Of a stretch of 64,000 bases of DNA, positions 23,601-36,579 are shown in pieces. Each line of letters begins with the position of its first letter. The stretch's first letter is position 1. The notes under the pieces were generated by a model. That model saw nothing but the letters and a program-made list of their open reading frames with translations, was not told where the DNA came from and did no database searches. The DNA comes from Trebouxia sp. TZW2008. Its lineage: Eukaryota > Chlorophyta > Trebouxiophyceae > Trebouxiales > Trebouxiaceae. The stretch is from assembly GCA_002118135.1 (NCBI GenBank), contig BDIU01000103.1, positions 186,001 to 250,000 of the forward strand. Direction: 5' to 3'. The position numbers were made by a program, and so were the translations under genes.

Positions 23601-26568
23601 GCTTTCAATGCCTGCTTTGCTGTGTGCCTGATGGCAAGTTCTCATCTGGCACATGCTGTCATCGTAGAAATTTTTGGATCTCTTGACAACATTCTGGCAG
23701 CAGTATCTGCAAAGATCATTGTCAGCAATAGATGTTCTAGTCAGTTCTTTACACTTTGGCTGTGTTGCATGGACATTTGTGTCTTTAGGTTTCATTGACC
23801 GCTGATGGCACACTTGCAGATTGGGTTCAACATTAGGCTGCGAGCATTCTTGTGCAGGGCTGATCAAGCCAGCAAACAGCAGGACAGAGATCAGCAAGCA
23901 GCTATACACGCCACTGTGGTTACAGACAAGTCAGATCAACCCAGGAGTCCCAGCAGGCAAACAGAGCAGAGCAGGCATTCTCCTCATGTTGGCAGCAGCA
24001 ACAGCAGCAGAAAACGTGATGCTCCTGCGCACTCTGCGTCTCCAGAGAAACAGGGTCAGAACAGTTCACAGCCCAGCAGCAGCCAAAGGGACAGTTCTGT
24101 GCGAAGCCCTCCTCGCAAAGTGCCCTGCTGGAAGGGCAGGGCTCCACACCCAGTTGCCCCTGCCCACCCATCTTCTTCATCTCATCAGCTCCCTGCTGCG
24201 CCTTTTTCTTCAGCAACTGCCCAAAACGCCTCACAGCATATGCGTGATGAGGATGATGCCTCAAGCTGTGGGGAACAGCCCTGGGGCAGGCGGCGGGAGG
24301 GCAACTGCCCTTGGAAACTGGCCCTGCCCCACAGGGAACGTTACGCATTGCTGCACAGATTGACGCAGATGCTGGAGACTGGGCAGGTGGAGTTGGTCTT
24401 GCAAGAGCTCCAGACGCACCTGCAACCGGACTGGGGCCAAACGCATCCAGCACTGCTGTTTGAGCTGCACAGGTTACTTGATCACTCCTGTTGCAGTGTG
24501 ATTGGGACGCGTCATTTGTTCGTGTGCTACACTGATGCAACCCAGTCAAGCATGGTTTGAGCTGACAGGACCATGGCAAAGTGACTCTGGTGAAACATGT
24601 GTTGGAAGGGTTTTGATGACAATTATGCCCTGAAAAAGCCTTTGCCGTGCCTCTCGTGCACTACTTCCGGTCTCTGCGTCCCTCAAGCAGCGTCATAGCA
24701 AATCAGTATGCACGCTGTAAAGTCAGTATCGTCTGCTGTAGCCTCGCATGACATGTGTTGAGAGGTTTCACATCAGCGCTGAAGGCACGACTGGTGTGAC
24801 AAAGTGCTGCTGCTGTTTCAGGAGCCTGTACCACCTGCTGCTGGATGCTGGCAGCACAGACGAAGCACTCAGACTAGTGCGCTCACAGCTCACGCCTTTG
24901 AGTCAGCAGCATCCACAGCTGCAGCCTAAACTCAAGGCAAGCTACTTTCCAACAGTTATAAAATTGCACCGCACTTGAATCCCTGCATGCATGCAAGGCG
25001 GATGTCGATCACTGTCATAGAACACAACCTCTTAACTGTCTTTATTACTGGTCCAAGTTGTGTGACCAGAGTTCAGTTGCGCCTCGTGTCAGGTGGCTGC
25101 AAGCCATGCTACTTTATTGGGCAGGTCGAAGGTCATTTTCATGCCCTGCTCAAAGCGTTTCTGAAGCTTAGCTGCCCAAATTGTAAACAAGACCAGTATA
25201 GTACAAAGCTAGACACTTAGTGCTCATTTAGATAATTTACTTAACTGTCACAGGAGTCGATGGCAAGCTTGTTGCCCAATGCTGGCATCAGCACTTCAGC
25301 GCAGCAGTGTATCAGCTTGGCGGCAGGGCTGCTGCAAGATGCCCTCAGGGCTAGCCTGGGTCTGCCCCAGCCCAGACTGGTGGACCTCATGCAGGTCCGT
25401 CTGCTACTGCAACAAGTGCGCCGCGCTGTGCTGTGCTGTGCTGTGCTGTGCTGTGCTGTGCTGTGCTGTGCTTGCATCAGAAGAGATTGCCATTCCAGCT
25501 GTCATCAAGGCGTGTCAATATGCTTGCAGACAACCTGACTTAATTGTTGACTGAGCATTGTGTGTCATTCTGGTCAGGACTCTGCTCAAGACACTCTATG
25601 CTCTAGAAGCTTTGAAGCTTGTAAAGCTGCAGGTGGCGGTCCGGCTGAGCGTGTGTCCTTCTCACCGTCTGAATTTCAGCTTGCATGAGGCGTCAGTTCC
25701 CAAGCAGCACAAGTTGATATTTCAGCTCCTCACTATACATTACAATTTTGAATACTAGTCGGTGTCCTGCAGATGCTGCTAGAGGCGCATCAAGCCTGGT
25801 ACCACATGCAGCGCTGCAAGGACCACTTTGAGGCCCTGCTCAGCATTGACAAGCTGAAGAAGGGGTCCCCCCCTGCAGCTGTGCCACCCCACCCTCCCCG
25901 ACGTGCTCCTGTCCTACACCCAGGTCAGTCATTGCATCACATTAGAATGTTCAGAATGCTAATACACTCAGCTAAGGACAGCATTGCAAACCTGCTGTTC
26001 ATCTGCGCACTGCTGGTCTAGCCCCTTCAGGGCGCCTTGTGCGTGGTTCCCTTTCTGTAATGTTTGTTTCCCTGTACACTGTTTGTGCATTTTATAGTAC
26101 CAGGCAGACATGCACCATGTGCGCATATTGCCTGCAATTGTGCTGCAGCTGCAGTTGGACAGTGTTAGAGATCTTGAGCCTTTGCTGCCTGTAGAGCATT
26201 GCTCAATTCTGGGCTGCTTGCACTTACAGAGGCTTCCACTGTGATACCTACCCGCAAAATCTTGTTCTGCCTTTTATTGGAAACATTTGAGTGATGCAGC
26301 TGTGGTGCCTGCTGCAGGTGCAGGCGACCGTGTTGCTTCAGGTCATGCCGATGATGTTCAGATGGCAGATGCAGCTGGCAATATCAGCAGTGAGCATGAG
26401 TCAGATGAGGCAGACCATGCAATGAGCGAGTCTGAGGAGGTTGTGTTGGATGACGACACCATCAGGCTGACAATGGAGTTCACTGGCCTGCCCCGCCATC
26501 AAGTGATTGATCTATTGCTACACAATGATGGGGACCCAAATGCTGTCATGGCTCAGCTGTTTCCATGA
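20674..26568 (+). CDS. CTLH/CRA-domain protein (Arabidopsis AT5G66810-like) with UBA-like C-terminus
   Basis: Exons with good phase: 20674-20745, 20813-20947, 21048-21135, 21267-21458; then a middle part whose exact splicing I could not settle (coding near 21530-21600 and 21738-21957); then 22607-22764, 23402-23587, 23858-24472, 24822-24936, 25254-25394, 25773-25923, 26318-26568 (TGA). Start codon Met opens MQTDLAVLDDLVEVYM. A CTLH/CRA unit is visible at RLIFRLKKQQIVEYLRKGT, YPEAYGAFKHSMLLLIF and LTWEAASHLLRHTRGNL. A Ser-rich linker follows, then a second helical CTLH-like unit (LHRLTQMLETGQVELVLQEL; AHQAWYHMQRCKDHFEALL). The last exon is acidic and ends in a UBA/CUE-like helix set (TGLPRHQVIDLLLHNDGDPN). 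Plant relatives are described as Ran-binding/microtubule-organising-centre-like, or are grouped with GID-type ubiquitin ligase scaffolds; the role here is inference. One intron (24937-25253) starts with GC. Four places in the gene carry tandem partial exon copies. Confidence 0.75.
21896..22110 (+). repeat. Tandem copy of exon end and donor in CTLH gene
   Basis: 21896-21960 and 22027-22110 are related; both end in GTAGAAGATGCACAG followed by a GTGA donor. The downstream copy has an insertion after CCTTGTGAAGAC that breaks the frame. Confidence 0.7.
22416..22700 (+). repeat. Exon start present three times in CTLH gene
   Basis: The start of the exon coding SLVTALDLTWEAASHLLRHT is present at 22416-22502 (diverges after a GCAGTCTTCAAAG), at 22519-22553 (GTGCAG acceptor kept, then TAG after six codons), and at 22607-22700. 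Only the last is followed by the rest of the exon and a donor (22764). Confidence 0.8.
23191..23564 (+). repeat. Duplicated acceptor and exon in CTLH gene
   Basis: 23191-23341 and 23399-23564 are tandem diverged copies: both have an AG acceptor, then GGGT-TGCTGAGCTTGT. The upstream copy reads into a TGA after five codons because of a single base change; the downstream copy is open and in phase. Confidence 0.75.
25425..25472 (+). repeat. GCTGT pentanucleotide microsatellite
   Basis: Nine to ten perfect TGTGC/GCTGT units in an intron of the CTLH gene, just after the donor at 25394. It is the reverse-strand form of the CACAG repeat at 17763-17791. Confidence 0.95.
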
Positions 26569-26591
26569 CGTGATTATCTCTGCCTCAGCAG

Positions 26592-26720
26592 GGTGTAGAA
26601 GAGGCAGATTCCATCAGGCTGACAACGGAGTTCATTGGCCTGTCTCGCCATCAAGTGATTGACCTTTTGCTGCACAATGACAGGGCCCAAATGCTGTCAT
26701 GGCTCAGCTTTTTACTTGAG
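26592..26720 (+). pseudogene. Frameshifted extra copy of the UBA-like exon
   Basis: Lies directly after the CTLH gene stop. It repeats the last 120 bp of the coding sequence (S-I-R-L-T-x-E-F-x-G-L-x-R-H-Q-V-I-D-L-L-L-H-N-D) and then shifts frame because bases are missing at GACAGGGCCC versus GATGGGGACCC. It ends at a TGA. Probably part of the 3' UTR or downstream DNA, not an alternative end, since the parent exon stops before it. Confidence 0.8.
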
Positions 26721-27343
26721 TTGGCCATTTGTGATACAGCAAGGTGCCAAAAAGGCGCTTCAGCGATTTGGCGCTGAGTCATGCAGCGTTACACTGCAGC
26801 ATTTGTCCCCAAACAAGTCATGAAGTCTGATCAGAATTTTGTACCAGTTCAAATTTGCTCATGATCAAAATGCAGATGGACTGCAGCCATGCTCTTGCCA
26901 TGCCCTCCTATTGTGTGAAAGGCTGCTTGACTTTTGAGAACTTTGTCATCAGTCTGGCAGACCTGAAGCTGTTCAGCAGCAGATCAGACGAGCTGCACAG
27001 CCAAAAAATGTTGGTCTGATAGCATGTTGACCAAGACTGCAGCTTTGCAAGCCTCCTGATGATTATACAGCAGGTGGCTATGCATTCTGTTCAGGAGGCT
27101 CGGCACTCAGGCTGCTTGTTCGACATGCTGAAACAGGCTAGCAACAGTGGTGTATCCTGCAGGGGTGATAGTTTGTGCTCATGGTTTGCAGGCCTACTCA
27201 TTGCCCTGTCGGGTTTGGTGTCCTCAACTCAGATTTAAAATTCTGCTCAAGACCCGCGAACTCCATGTCCTTGTTGCTCTGCGACCTGTTCTGTGCCAGA
27301 ATCAGTCAGCTTAGCTCCTCACAGGTTGCAGCAGTACACCGAC
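26721..27343. other. Intergenic, CTLH gene to F-box/LRR gene
   Basis: No supported exon. Presumed 3' UTR of the CTLH gene and promoter of the F-box/LRR locus, which runs in the same direction. Confidence 0.45.
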
Positions 27344-29071
27344 ATGATTGAGTCTCGTTACAGTGATGTGCCTTCCGAGATTTTAGACGCCTTGCTTGGC
27401 GGGCTTGACTGTCGCCAAAAGATGATGTGCGAAATCGTCTGCACTCGCTGGCGCCGGACGCCTCGCTCCCCTCCCAAAGGCCTCTGGGGGCCAGAGCGCG
27501 TGTGAGCGCTGCGACAGGCACAGCTTGGAACGTTCAGCTGTGCAGTAAGGAATTGATCACACCTTGCCAAACACGCGAAAAGGCGTCGGAGCTCACGAAG
27601 AACAGCGTAGACTCTGCAAGCTTTGCGCAGTGGCTCGTGACTAGACTAGCGGGTTTCGATGAGGTCGCTATCGGATGTGAGCAACTAACTTTCAAGCGAG
27701 ATCTCTATACGCTGCTGAACCGAGATTTTAGAAGTCGTGCTTTCCGAGCTTGACTGTAGTCAAAAGATTGTGTGCGAAAGTGTCTGCACTCGCTGGCGCC
27801 ACACGCTTCGTTGCCCTTCAGCAGGCCTCTGGGGGGTCAGAGCGCGTGTTGGCCCTGCTGCAGGCACAGCTTGGACAGTTCGGTTGTGCAGTCATGACAC
27901 AAGTACACTCTGCCAGACACGCAGGAGCATGTCAGGTTTCAGGAAGGCTGTCGTAGATTCTGTAGCCTTTGAGCAATGGCTCGTCACCAGATTAGCGGGT
28001 TTTTAGTGCAGTCGCAATCAATTGTTGACAGCCACTTTTGCAGCAGCTGCTCAAGGCCTTGCAACCAACGCTGCGCCATACAACTGAATTACATCTGACA
28101 GCAGGTCTGCATGATGCAAATCAACAGTTGTTTGCTCAGCAACAGCAATCTGACGGATCTTGCGCTCAAGGTTACTGTCATTTCAGCTCTTTCAACAGTC
28201 CATAGCCCGAGGCTTTGGCAATTACTGACGGGCGCGCTGACTGACCTGACCACAGTGGTGGAGTCAAGTCTTGATCTGCCAGCAACGCAGGCACTGATAC
28301 AGCTCACAAGCTTGACACGGCTTTGCACAACTGCTGAAGTCCTTGTTGAGGGCTCTCGAAGCCAAGTATCAGTTCTCAAGCACCTTCCAGCATTGCTCAC
28401 TCTGGAGCTACAAACTGCGCCGCAGACCATTGTGGCAGATCTGCTGCATCTGGATCAGCTGCAGAAGCTTGTTCTCATTGAAGTGACAGCAAGCGAACTT
28501 GACCTCAGCCACAATAACAATCTGACATGTCTGCAAATTGACAAGGGCACTTTTTAACAGTGTCTGCTTGCCGTTCGGCTCTTCATGTGCCCTGCGCAAC
28601 CTTTTTGTCTCAGGAAGACAGACCAGTCATCAAGCAGAAGGTTTTGCGCTGGACAACTTGCACAAGGCGCTGCAGCTTACTAGCCTCCATTTGAGGCGCT
28701 GCACCCCTCAGAGCATTGACTTGCAGTGTGGGACATGGTTGCCAAAGCTCATCAATCTTACACTTAAAGGGTGCAGGATATCACCCCCGGCATATCAACC
28801 AGCCTTAGACAGCCTGCAAGCGCTGACTCTTCGTGACAGAACAACTGATGAGGTGCCAATGTGGTTATCAATGCTGACAAAGCTTACCAGCTTAGATTTA
28901 TCAGGATGCAGCTTGACGTCCGTTCCTCAGTCTGTTCTGAAACTCAGTCAGCTGCATTGCTTGAAGATGGCATTCATGCAGAAGCCTCTGGAGCTCACAA
29001 AGGACATCTGGCAGATTGCAGACTGGCCTCACATTTCATATTCAACTCTCTCAGGCTTTTCACCTTAGCGC
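27344..29071 (+). pseudogene. F-box/leucine-rich-repeat locus with internal duplication and frame breaks
   Basis: Met at 27344 opens an F-box helix set (YSDVPSEILDALLGG, QKMMCEIVCTRWRR), as in SCF ubiquitin-ligase substrate adaptors. About 27365-27665 is repeated at 27718-28010 (EILEVVLSELD, IVCESVCTRWRH). Copy 1 has lost one G in a G run near 27485 and shifts frame; copy 2 keeps the frame past this point but has no start codon and stops at TAG after LAGF. From 28111 an LRR-like region follows (LTSLHLRRC, LINLTLKGCRI, LTSLDLSGCSLTSVPQSV), with another frame jump at a T run near 28553 (CACTTTTTAAC) before the stop at 29069-29071. Either this is a recent pseudogene, or splicing or assembly errors explain the breaks. 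The LRR portion resembles plant F-box/LRR or NLR-type LRRs only generally; no target can be named. Confidence 0.55.
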
Positions 29072-30241
29072 AGAGAGCATCTGTATTGTATCAGACTTGA
29101 AGACAAAACTTGCCTTGAAACAGCTGCAGGATTGGGAACATGTCACATCAAAGAAAAACAAGGACTTCGAGTGTGATTTACATGTCTTGAGGCAAAAAGT
29201 GCTTTCACATCCAGCATGAAGGATGAGTAATGCACACACAATGAGTTACTACATACAGTCCTAGTATTGAAACATTACCTAGCAGTACTTGTCTGTGGTA
29301 GAAGAGGCATACAATGCAATGAACTCAACTAATGGCAAAGATTGCAGTGGCACTTTGTGGCGCACATGATCATGCCTCTAAGGAAGGTTCTTTCTGGTTC
29401 CCGTGAGCTAGCTCCATGCCACTGATGCTTATCGATCTTGCTGTTTCCACTTGAAGGATAGAAATTGTCACATCCTGTAATAGCCAGTGAGAAGAACGGT
29501 TCTATTCAACCGGAAGAACCTGACATCAGGTCGTGTGTAGTCACATCATAAGACCTTTCGTCATCTGAACAATGGCAAGCAATTGTGCTGCAAACACATG
29601 TTGTGTGTATATCATGCATGTGCAGCGTAGGGATGTATAGCTCGGGCAATTGCCACTCAGCAACTTGCTTAAGGGTTCCCAACACATTATGGCATTTTGA
29701 AACAAGTGCGTATCAAACACAATGAACATTCAGGCGCAAATGCATGACGTCTGACTGATATATGGACATGATCAACCACTGCAGACACCATCTGAATGGC
29801 AAAGTTTTCATGTGAACACAGCATGACGTCACTGCGTCATCCCAGCACTTGAGCTCTCAGAAAATACTTGCATCAACTGGCTGGTCCAGTAAGCCAGCAT
29901 CTTTTGAACAAGTCATGCCATATCAGCTCTGCAGAAGATTTGCAGAGCAAAGCCTGCTTCCTGCAGTACGCACAAGCAGCATGAGGAGCTCAGCGACAGC
30001 TGCTGTGTTATTGGACAAAAACAGAATCAAATGGGGATATGCACAGCACAATAGCATTCCAGAATACCTCAACTATTGTGCTGACAAAAGCAGTTTTGCC
30101 ATGTAAGCCTTCACAACTGTCAGCAAAATCTGATGCAAATGTGAGGACGGGTCAACGCCACTGTGACAAATTGTTGCGGCAGCTTGTCTGGCCTCAAATG
30201 CGTGTTTGAGAAACATTGTGGCCAATGCTGGATACATATTG
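29072..30241. other. Long tail-to-tail spacer, F-box/LRR to haspin
   Basis: About 1.2 kb with no exon I can support on either strand. A frame at 29849-30106 is open but shows no domain, and it overlaps no splice structure. No tRNA or mobile element was seen. Confidence 0.45.
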
Positions 30242-33200
30242 TCAATACAGATTGTTAATGTCCAGCATGATCTGTGATGCCGCAGGGCTTGCAGTTGCAC
30301 TTGGCAAACATGCAATGCAGGTACACATGCAAAGGCTGCAAATGTTGGTGACAGCCTGACCTGAAATCCCTCAAGGCTCGCTTCTGCTTGGCTGTCACTG
30401 GGAAGGGCTTCAAATTCAAGATGACATCAGTAAGGTAGTGCATCCAGAGGCAATTTGTCGCTGGACAGTGACCTTGCCACACATTTTTGGTGGCTTTCTT
30501 CATACGCCTGTATGTATCCGCCTGCACCATCATAGGCGATGTTGGCCAAGTAAGAACTTCAAGCTCCAGAAGCAATGACAACGCAGCAAACTGGATTTGC
30601 CTGTCGAATAAACACCTTCTTGCATGCATACAGGATGTGTGATTGCAGCACATCTCACAAAACACGCCATGACAATATATCAACAACATCAGATGTTTGC
30701 GTTACAATGCCCTGCTGCAGCTATGTCACTGCCATCATCCAATCTTTTTCCAATTTTCCGATCTTACTCTTGGATTGGATTTCCTGGCTTCTTAGCCACC
30801 AAGGAACACAAATTTGAAGCTAAAGTATGCAAAATACTTTGCACTAAATGGGCAGACGCTCTATGTAGCACGTCAGACTTGCCAAGCACTGACAGCACAC
30901 CATGAAGCTGCAGGCGATCTTATGCAGGCAGGCAGCACAGATTGTGAACAGAGTGCAAATAGTTTGTAAAGGTTGAAGTTATGATACCTGTACATCACCC
31001 TTTGGACCTGTGAACAACTCTGGATCAGCTGCCAAGTCACAGAAGGCAACATCCCCAGTGGATGCAGTCAGCCGCGACAGAGTGAAATCAATGAGGGTGA
31101 CAGTGACCCCACTTGACGCTACCTCAATGTCATGACCTCTGCACATACCATCGAATCACGTTTTGTAATAGTCAATGCGCAATATGTGTTGCGCAACACG
31201 CAAGTATGCTGGAGTATGGCTCACTGAAACAGTGAGTACAGTGATGACTACGTACGAGAAGTGATTTCCAGGCCAACAGCTTTTACAGCCATGTACCCAC
31301 AAATGCCAGAATGCGGAGCAGGCCTGCCGTGCATTGCAGCAGCATGACGTGAGAAACTTCCAATTGAATGCCGCAGCCATGTGGCCGTGCTGGCTGATCA
31401 AAGCGAACATGCTGAGCTACAGCCAAGCACTTGGTTGTGTTCCAAGAATGGCAAAGCAGATCCTGAGAGGAGTCCAGACTACAGCATGGGGTCCTAACCT
31501 GAGTCTGCAGGAGACAGTCTTGTTGCTGTCCCTGTGCACCAGCAGGTTGCCCCAGTGCAAATCTCTGTGCTCAAACTGGCAGGCCTCTTCAGCAATTGCC
31601 AAGCTCAGTGCAGTCTGCAATACGAGCAGGTGCATGATGTGACTGAGACAACTGATAGGGTAGCCACTTGACTAGGCAGAGTGCAATGATCGACGCATGT
31701 CTTGGACATTTTGATTGTAGATGTTTAAAGCCGCCATTGCTGGTGGCGTAGGAACATAAGAGCACTGCATGGTGCTGGCCAGAGGAAAACGTGCATAATC
31801 ATTTCCGATGTGAGAGGCGACATCAGGAACAGCTGGCCCTTTTGGGCAAGATGGCTTGTGGCATGTCTGACTACTATGAAGCTGCAATTGTGGTTGGTAC
31901 TGCCATAGCACTGTCAATCCATATGCTCTTGTGACGTTGCAATGAGACCAGTTGCTGTTGGCTAGACTGATGCCACAAGGAGATGAGCTGAATATTGCAT
32001 GCCCTCAGCACAGAGGGCCAGAAAAGTTGATGCAGAAGTCAGGATGCAGCTATTGCTTTGCAGACTAATTTGGGTACTGGAGATGGTAATGTGTGGTGCT
32101 GCATGGTGTTTGATTGTGATAGGCTTTGACAGTAAGGCACTCTGGCTTTCACACCATTGCCAGTGTGGTCAAGCCTGACACTGAAGCTGACCTGCAGAAG
32201 TATGCTCTGAGCTTCCTCAAAGCTCCTCAGCTCAAATCGCTCTAGGTCAGCGCCGCCATCAGCAAAGACAAACACAACATACAGCTGATCCTCAGGAAAG
32301 AAATCCACAGGATCATTCTCAGACTCATGCAACTTATTCCACCTGCATCACACAGTCAGCGACTCGTGGTACAATACCTTTTCCTGCAAGCAGCATTGTG
32401 AATGCAACAAGCAGCTCAAACAAGCTGACAGCTGCAGCTTTATGTACTGCAAGCTGACTTTTGCACATGCATGCACTTGCATCTGACATGACAGCACATT
32501 TTACACTGATGCTTGCTGTCTGTTCCCAGACTTTTGACATGAATGGTCAGGCAGGTGACGCATGCATGCGCATGCAGCTTGGTGCACCTGTGCCATTCAG
32601 TCTTGAGGGTCTTGGCATACTTGCCCCGGCAGATGCCCAAGCTGTGGGTCTGCACAAATCCGCTGGTCACATTATCATGTTCCAGCTGATCATTGCCATC
32701 TGCAGGAACATTTGTTTCCCAAGGGTTTCCAAGCATAATGTATTCTGAAGTGAGCATTTGTATCACATGGTATTGTGTTTGCATCTAGGTTGGGCCAGCA
32801 CTCTTCGCAAGTGATGCATGAAGCTCAATTGCATTGTATGACCTGCAGCCATGCTGCCAGCAAAACGCAAAATGAAGACAAACTGGGCCTGTGCAAACCA
32901 TTTCATGCAGTATTGCCTACCATTGGGCTCCCTTAGTCTGGACAGCGTCAGTGCAATGGCAACCTCTGCCAGGATCTCCTCACTTCGCTTCTGTGTCTCG
33001 CCATTCACCAGTAAGCTACCCTCAAGAGGCACAATCTTGAACACAAACTGCAGGCATCACTCATTCAGATCACATGCGAGTATCTGGGCCGCAATGGTGT
33101 GCTTTGTGTCTGATGCCATGCAATGGTGCAGCATATGCTTGGCTGCATGTCAGGTGTGCAGCTGAAACTCTTTGGGAATCTGATAGGCACCAGAATGTTT

Positions 33201-36200
33201 TAGCTCACTGCTCTCCACAGGACGACCCATGCAAAACAGACCAAGGGCTTGGCAGACATGCAGAATCGGCTCCTATACAAGAGCATATTTGTACACACAG
33301 CCAGTCCCGTTGACCAAAATGGGCATCACTTACCTCACCAGCCTTGAAGGCTTCACCAAAGGTGCCCTCTCCAATCTTTCTGATGTGGGACAGGCTGGCA
33401 AAGTGCCCTATCAAGCTGTCCATGCTTGGCAAAGCTGCTGTATCCACCTGCAGCGTCATATGCAAGGTCAACTCTGTGCCATGCAAATGATGAGTTGCTG
33501 AAAGCATGATTGCATGTGGTGATGATGCTGAAGTCACCAATGTGCTGATTGGTCTTTGCAGGCTCATTGAAGATCATGCTGGTGCAAATTTGACCTGAGA
33601 TGTTGCAACTTGTTGACTAGAACACAGGCACACCATGGGTCTTGCACAAACAACTGGATGTGCGATTGCAGTGATGACAGCAAGGTGTGATCTTGCAAGT
33701 TGGACAGGATATTGTACGATCATCTCAGGAATGCAAGCATGTTTGCACAGCACAAACCCACAGCCTAATGCAAAGCATCACTCACATTCTGCCCACACAG
33801 CTTGAAGAGCTGCTTCACGGGCGACAGCTCCAGCTCAGCTAGCTGTGCACTCACAGCCTGGACTGCACTTGCATCTGCCTCAACTGAGATCACGCCTTTG
33901 CTCTGCCGTTTTGCGGCTGCATCTTGCAAATCAGATTGTGAATAGCCCGATTGCAAGTCTTGACTTGATGCATGACAAGCGCCTGGCGTGTCAGGTATCA
34001 CATCAGATGGCGGAAGCTGTGCAACAGCTGTTGACTGATGACACGGTGAAGCCAAGCCCTGACTGTTTGCATCATGCGAGTGCTGTTGCTCCTTATGTAT
34101 GGACTGTGACTGTGACGGCTGTGGGACCTGCTGCTGTTCTACAGACTGGGAAGCAAGGCAAGTTTGTCGCTGACTGAGTCTCTGCTTGGCAGGTCCAGCG
34201 TCCTGAGATGCATCTTGCACATCAGCGTAGGAAGTGCTTGCATCCTCTGCAGCGCACATCACATGCTGTCAGCCACCTGCCCTTACATTGCAAATTGCAC
34301 GCTATTTCAGCTTGTACTCACAATGCAGACACCAGAGGCTGCTTCTGTTATGACTGTGACAGAGCAATGCGTCTGAGATGGTCAAGCACCCAGAATTGAA
34401 TCTGCTGTGCCCAAACAAGAATGGATCAACTCAGTCCACTGACTTGTTCTTCAGCAAAAGTAGCATACAGCACTGCTGTTAGATCCATATTGTTTTGAGG
34501 CGCACCTTCAAATGCGCCAGTTGCTCCCCTGCTGTCTTCAGAAGCTTGTACTGTTGCCTCAGCCAATTCAGCTTCATCAGCTGTCTCCTCTGCAATGGGT
34601 GACTGATGCTGAGTTGGCTGAGGGGGCATCTGCTGCATTGAGGCTGAGGGCTCTGCCAAGCCAAGCCTTTGCAGGGCATCTGGCAGACCCCAGTTGGTGG
34701 ACAAGCGCGCTAGACGGTTGCCAATGCTGAAGCGGTTACTTAGGCGGTTCAACAGAGATGGAGCAATGGTTTGCCTCCTGCAAAGCAGAAATCAATTGAT
34801 TGGTTGGCTTTATGGGAAGCTGACTTGTTGATACGCTGCACAAATAGGGGATTTACCTCTCGTTCTTGACAACACATAACACATGCGAACGTTTGTTGGA
34901 ATGTGGCATGGACAGATTGTGATTTTTTCCCAACAGAGCGAGGCACATACATGTGTCAGCTGAAGTACTGACTTGTTCACTATGACAAACAGAAGCAGCA
35001 TCCATGCTGTGCTCTCATCAACCACAAGCTGCGTGAATTACGCGCAGGGGAAAGTTTGTAAACCTGTCATTGTCATTGTGAGCATCCTCCAAGCCAGCTG
35101 GAGGAGCCACCACAATTGAAGCACGCCTGGACAGACCATAGCAGCTCTTGCGGTCTGGGTTAGCTCCTTTTTGATTCTGTGGTGTTGGCTCCGCATGGCG
35201 TGGCACAGGGGCCATTGCACTGGCCTCAGAATCTGCAAGAAAGACATTGCCAAGCTGCAGAAGAGCTCTTGTTCCACATGACACAACATTGCGCAATACA
35301 GTTGCAGCACAGAGTACGGCAGTCCTGCACGGTAGAGGGACCCTTGCAACGCTTCACAGTTGTGAGCTGCATGGCTTATGCACAGAATGGTGTACTCAGT
35401 GCAAATGTGCAGCAAGGACTCAGGAACTCTTACACAAGATTGGTAGGCATTTGCATCGCATACCTTCTGATCCAGAATATGCAGCTGTGTTGCCCCATCA
35501 ACACAGGATGCACAGGATTGCAAGCAAGAGCATATCAAGGTGAGCAAAGATATTTTGCTTTGTCTCTTGTTGGTGTGTGCATCTTGTGCTGAGGTTTGAG
35601 TCTTAAGCCACTCACCTGTCTCTTCTGGGGCTGGGCTTTCGACCTTGGCCTTGGGGCTCATGTACAGGCCATGGGTTGGCAAGCCCTCATCATGCTCAAT
35701 GACAGGTGACAAAGCTGTGACCCATTCAACAGTACGGCGTTCAGCTGAGGCAGGCAGCCCTGGAGGGCGCAAATGTGGCTCTGATTCAGGACTGGATGCC
35801 ACAGGTGTCCTCGACCTTGCCTCAGGTTTGGACTTGAGTGGCGTCTCCTCTGCTAGCTCAAAGTTGTCAACCTGCATGTGGTATGGTATGGCTTGTACAT
35901 GCATACAGCGCATTCACTATGTGTATGTCTATGTGTATTGCATGACGAGTTGTCAATTGCTCCTGACCAGCATCACTGAGTTAGCTGATGTTTTCTGACA
36001 GTGCGCGCTTGTTTTGAGGAAAAAACAATGCATCAAAGGCAAGCACAATGTATGCATAGTACTGAGAGGTCATCAGCTGCAGCTTCAATGATGCAATGTC
36101 TGATGTGCTTGGTAGTCCTTGATATTCACAGCTTCCTTATGCAAAATGGCAGAATACCTCCTGAAAGTACTCTTTCATCTCAGACAGATACTGCTGCTGA

Positions 36201-36579
36201 GCAGCCTGATCTTTCTGCTTGACTGACGGAACGGGCCTGCGGCTGTATTGTACCACATCTTTGTCCTGCTTCCTGGATCTTGCTGCTGGGACAGGTGGCT
36301 GATTCTCCTTCAAGACAGCGTCAGTAACAGATCGTGCTCTTTCGTTGTGCTGCCCCTTGCGCCTTGCAGGCGCAGGAGATGCTGGTGCGTCTTCTTGCAG
36401 AGCGTCTTGCACATGTTGCTGCCTTTCCAGTGCCTGCGAAAGACGAGGTGTTCAGTGAATGAAACAAACAGATCGACAACCCAAGGTAAGGTGTGCGCTT
36501 TCATTGCTTGCTTAAGGTCAACCTCACTTGCCTTCTTGTGCTGTTGGTCTCGCCTATTGAACGTTTTCAGCGCTTCCAT
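30242..36579 (-). CDS. HASPIN: Haspin-type histone H3 kinase
   Basis: Fourteen minus-strand exons, all in phase: 36579-36532, 36433-36158, 35871-35616, 35232-35064, 34777-34444, 34244-33786, 33447-33334, 33047-32921, 32699-32588, 32342-32192, 31614-31499, 31138-30988, 30521-30361, 30299-30242 (TGA). Total 2,532 nt, 843 aa. The first ~540 residues are low-complexity and basic. The kinase domain has the Gly loop KIGEGTFGEAFK, VPLEGSLLVNGE, EEILAEVAIALTLSRLR, the hinge-side VFVFADGGADLE, catalytic loop FEHRDLHWGN, and the haspin-specific DFTLSR in place of DFG. It ends with TNCLWMHYL and FSATASPAAS. Haspin phosphorylates H3 Thr3 in mitosis to position Aurora B. The first intron uses a GC donor (AAG|GCAAGT). 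The start is head-to-head with an FHA gene, 348 bp apart. Confidence 0.95.

Noticed and set aside
29849..30106. Plus-strand frame of 85 codons between F-box/LRR and haspin
   Set aside because: No domain, no convincing splice sites, composition like intergenic DNA.
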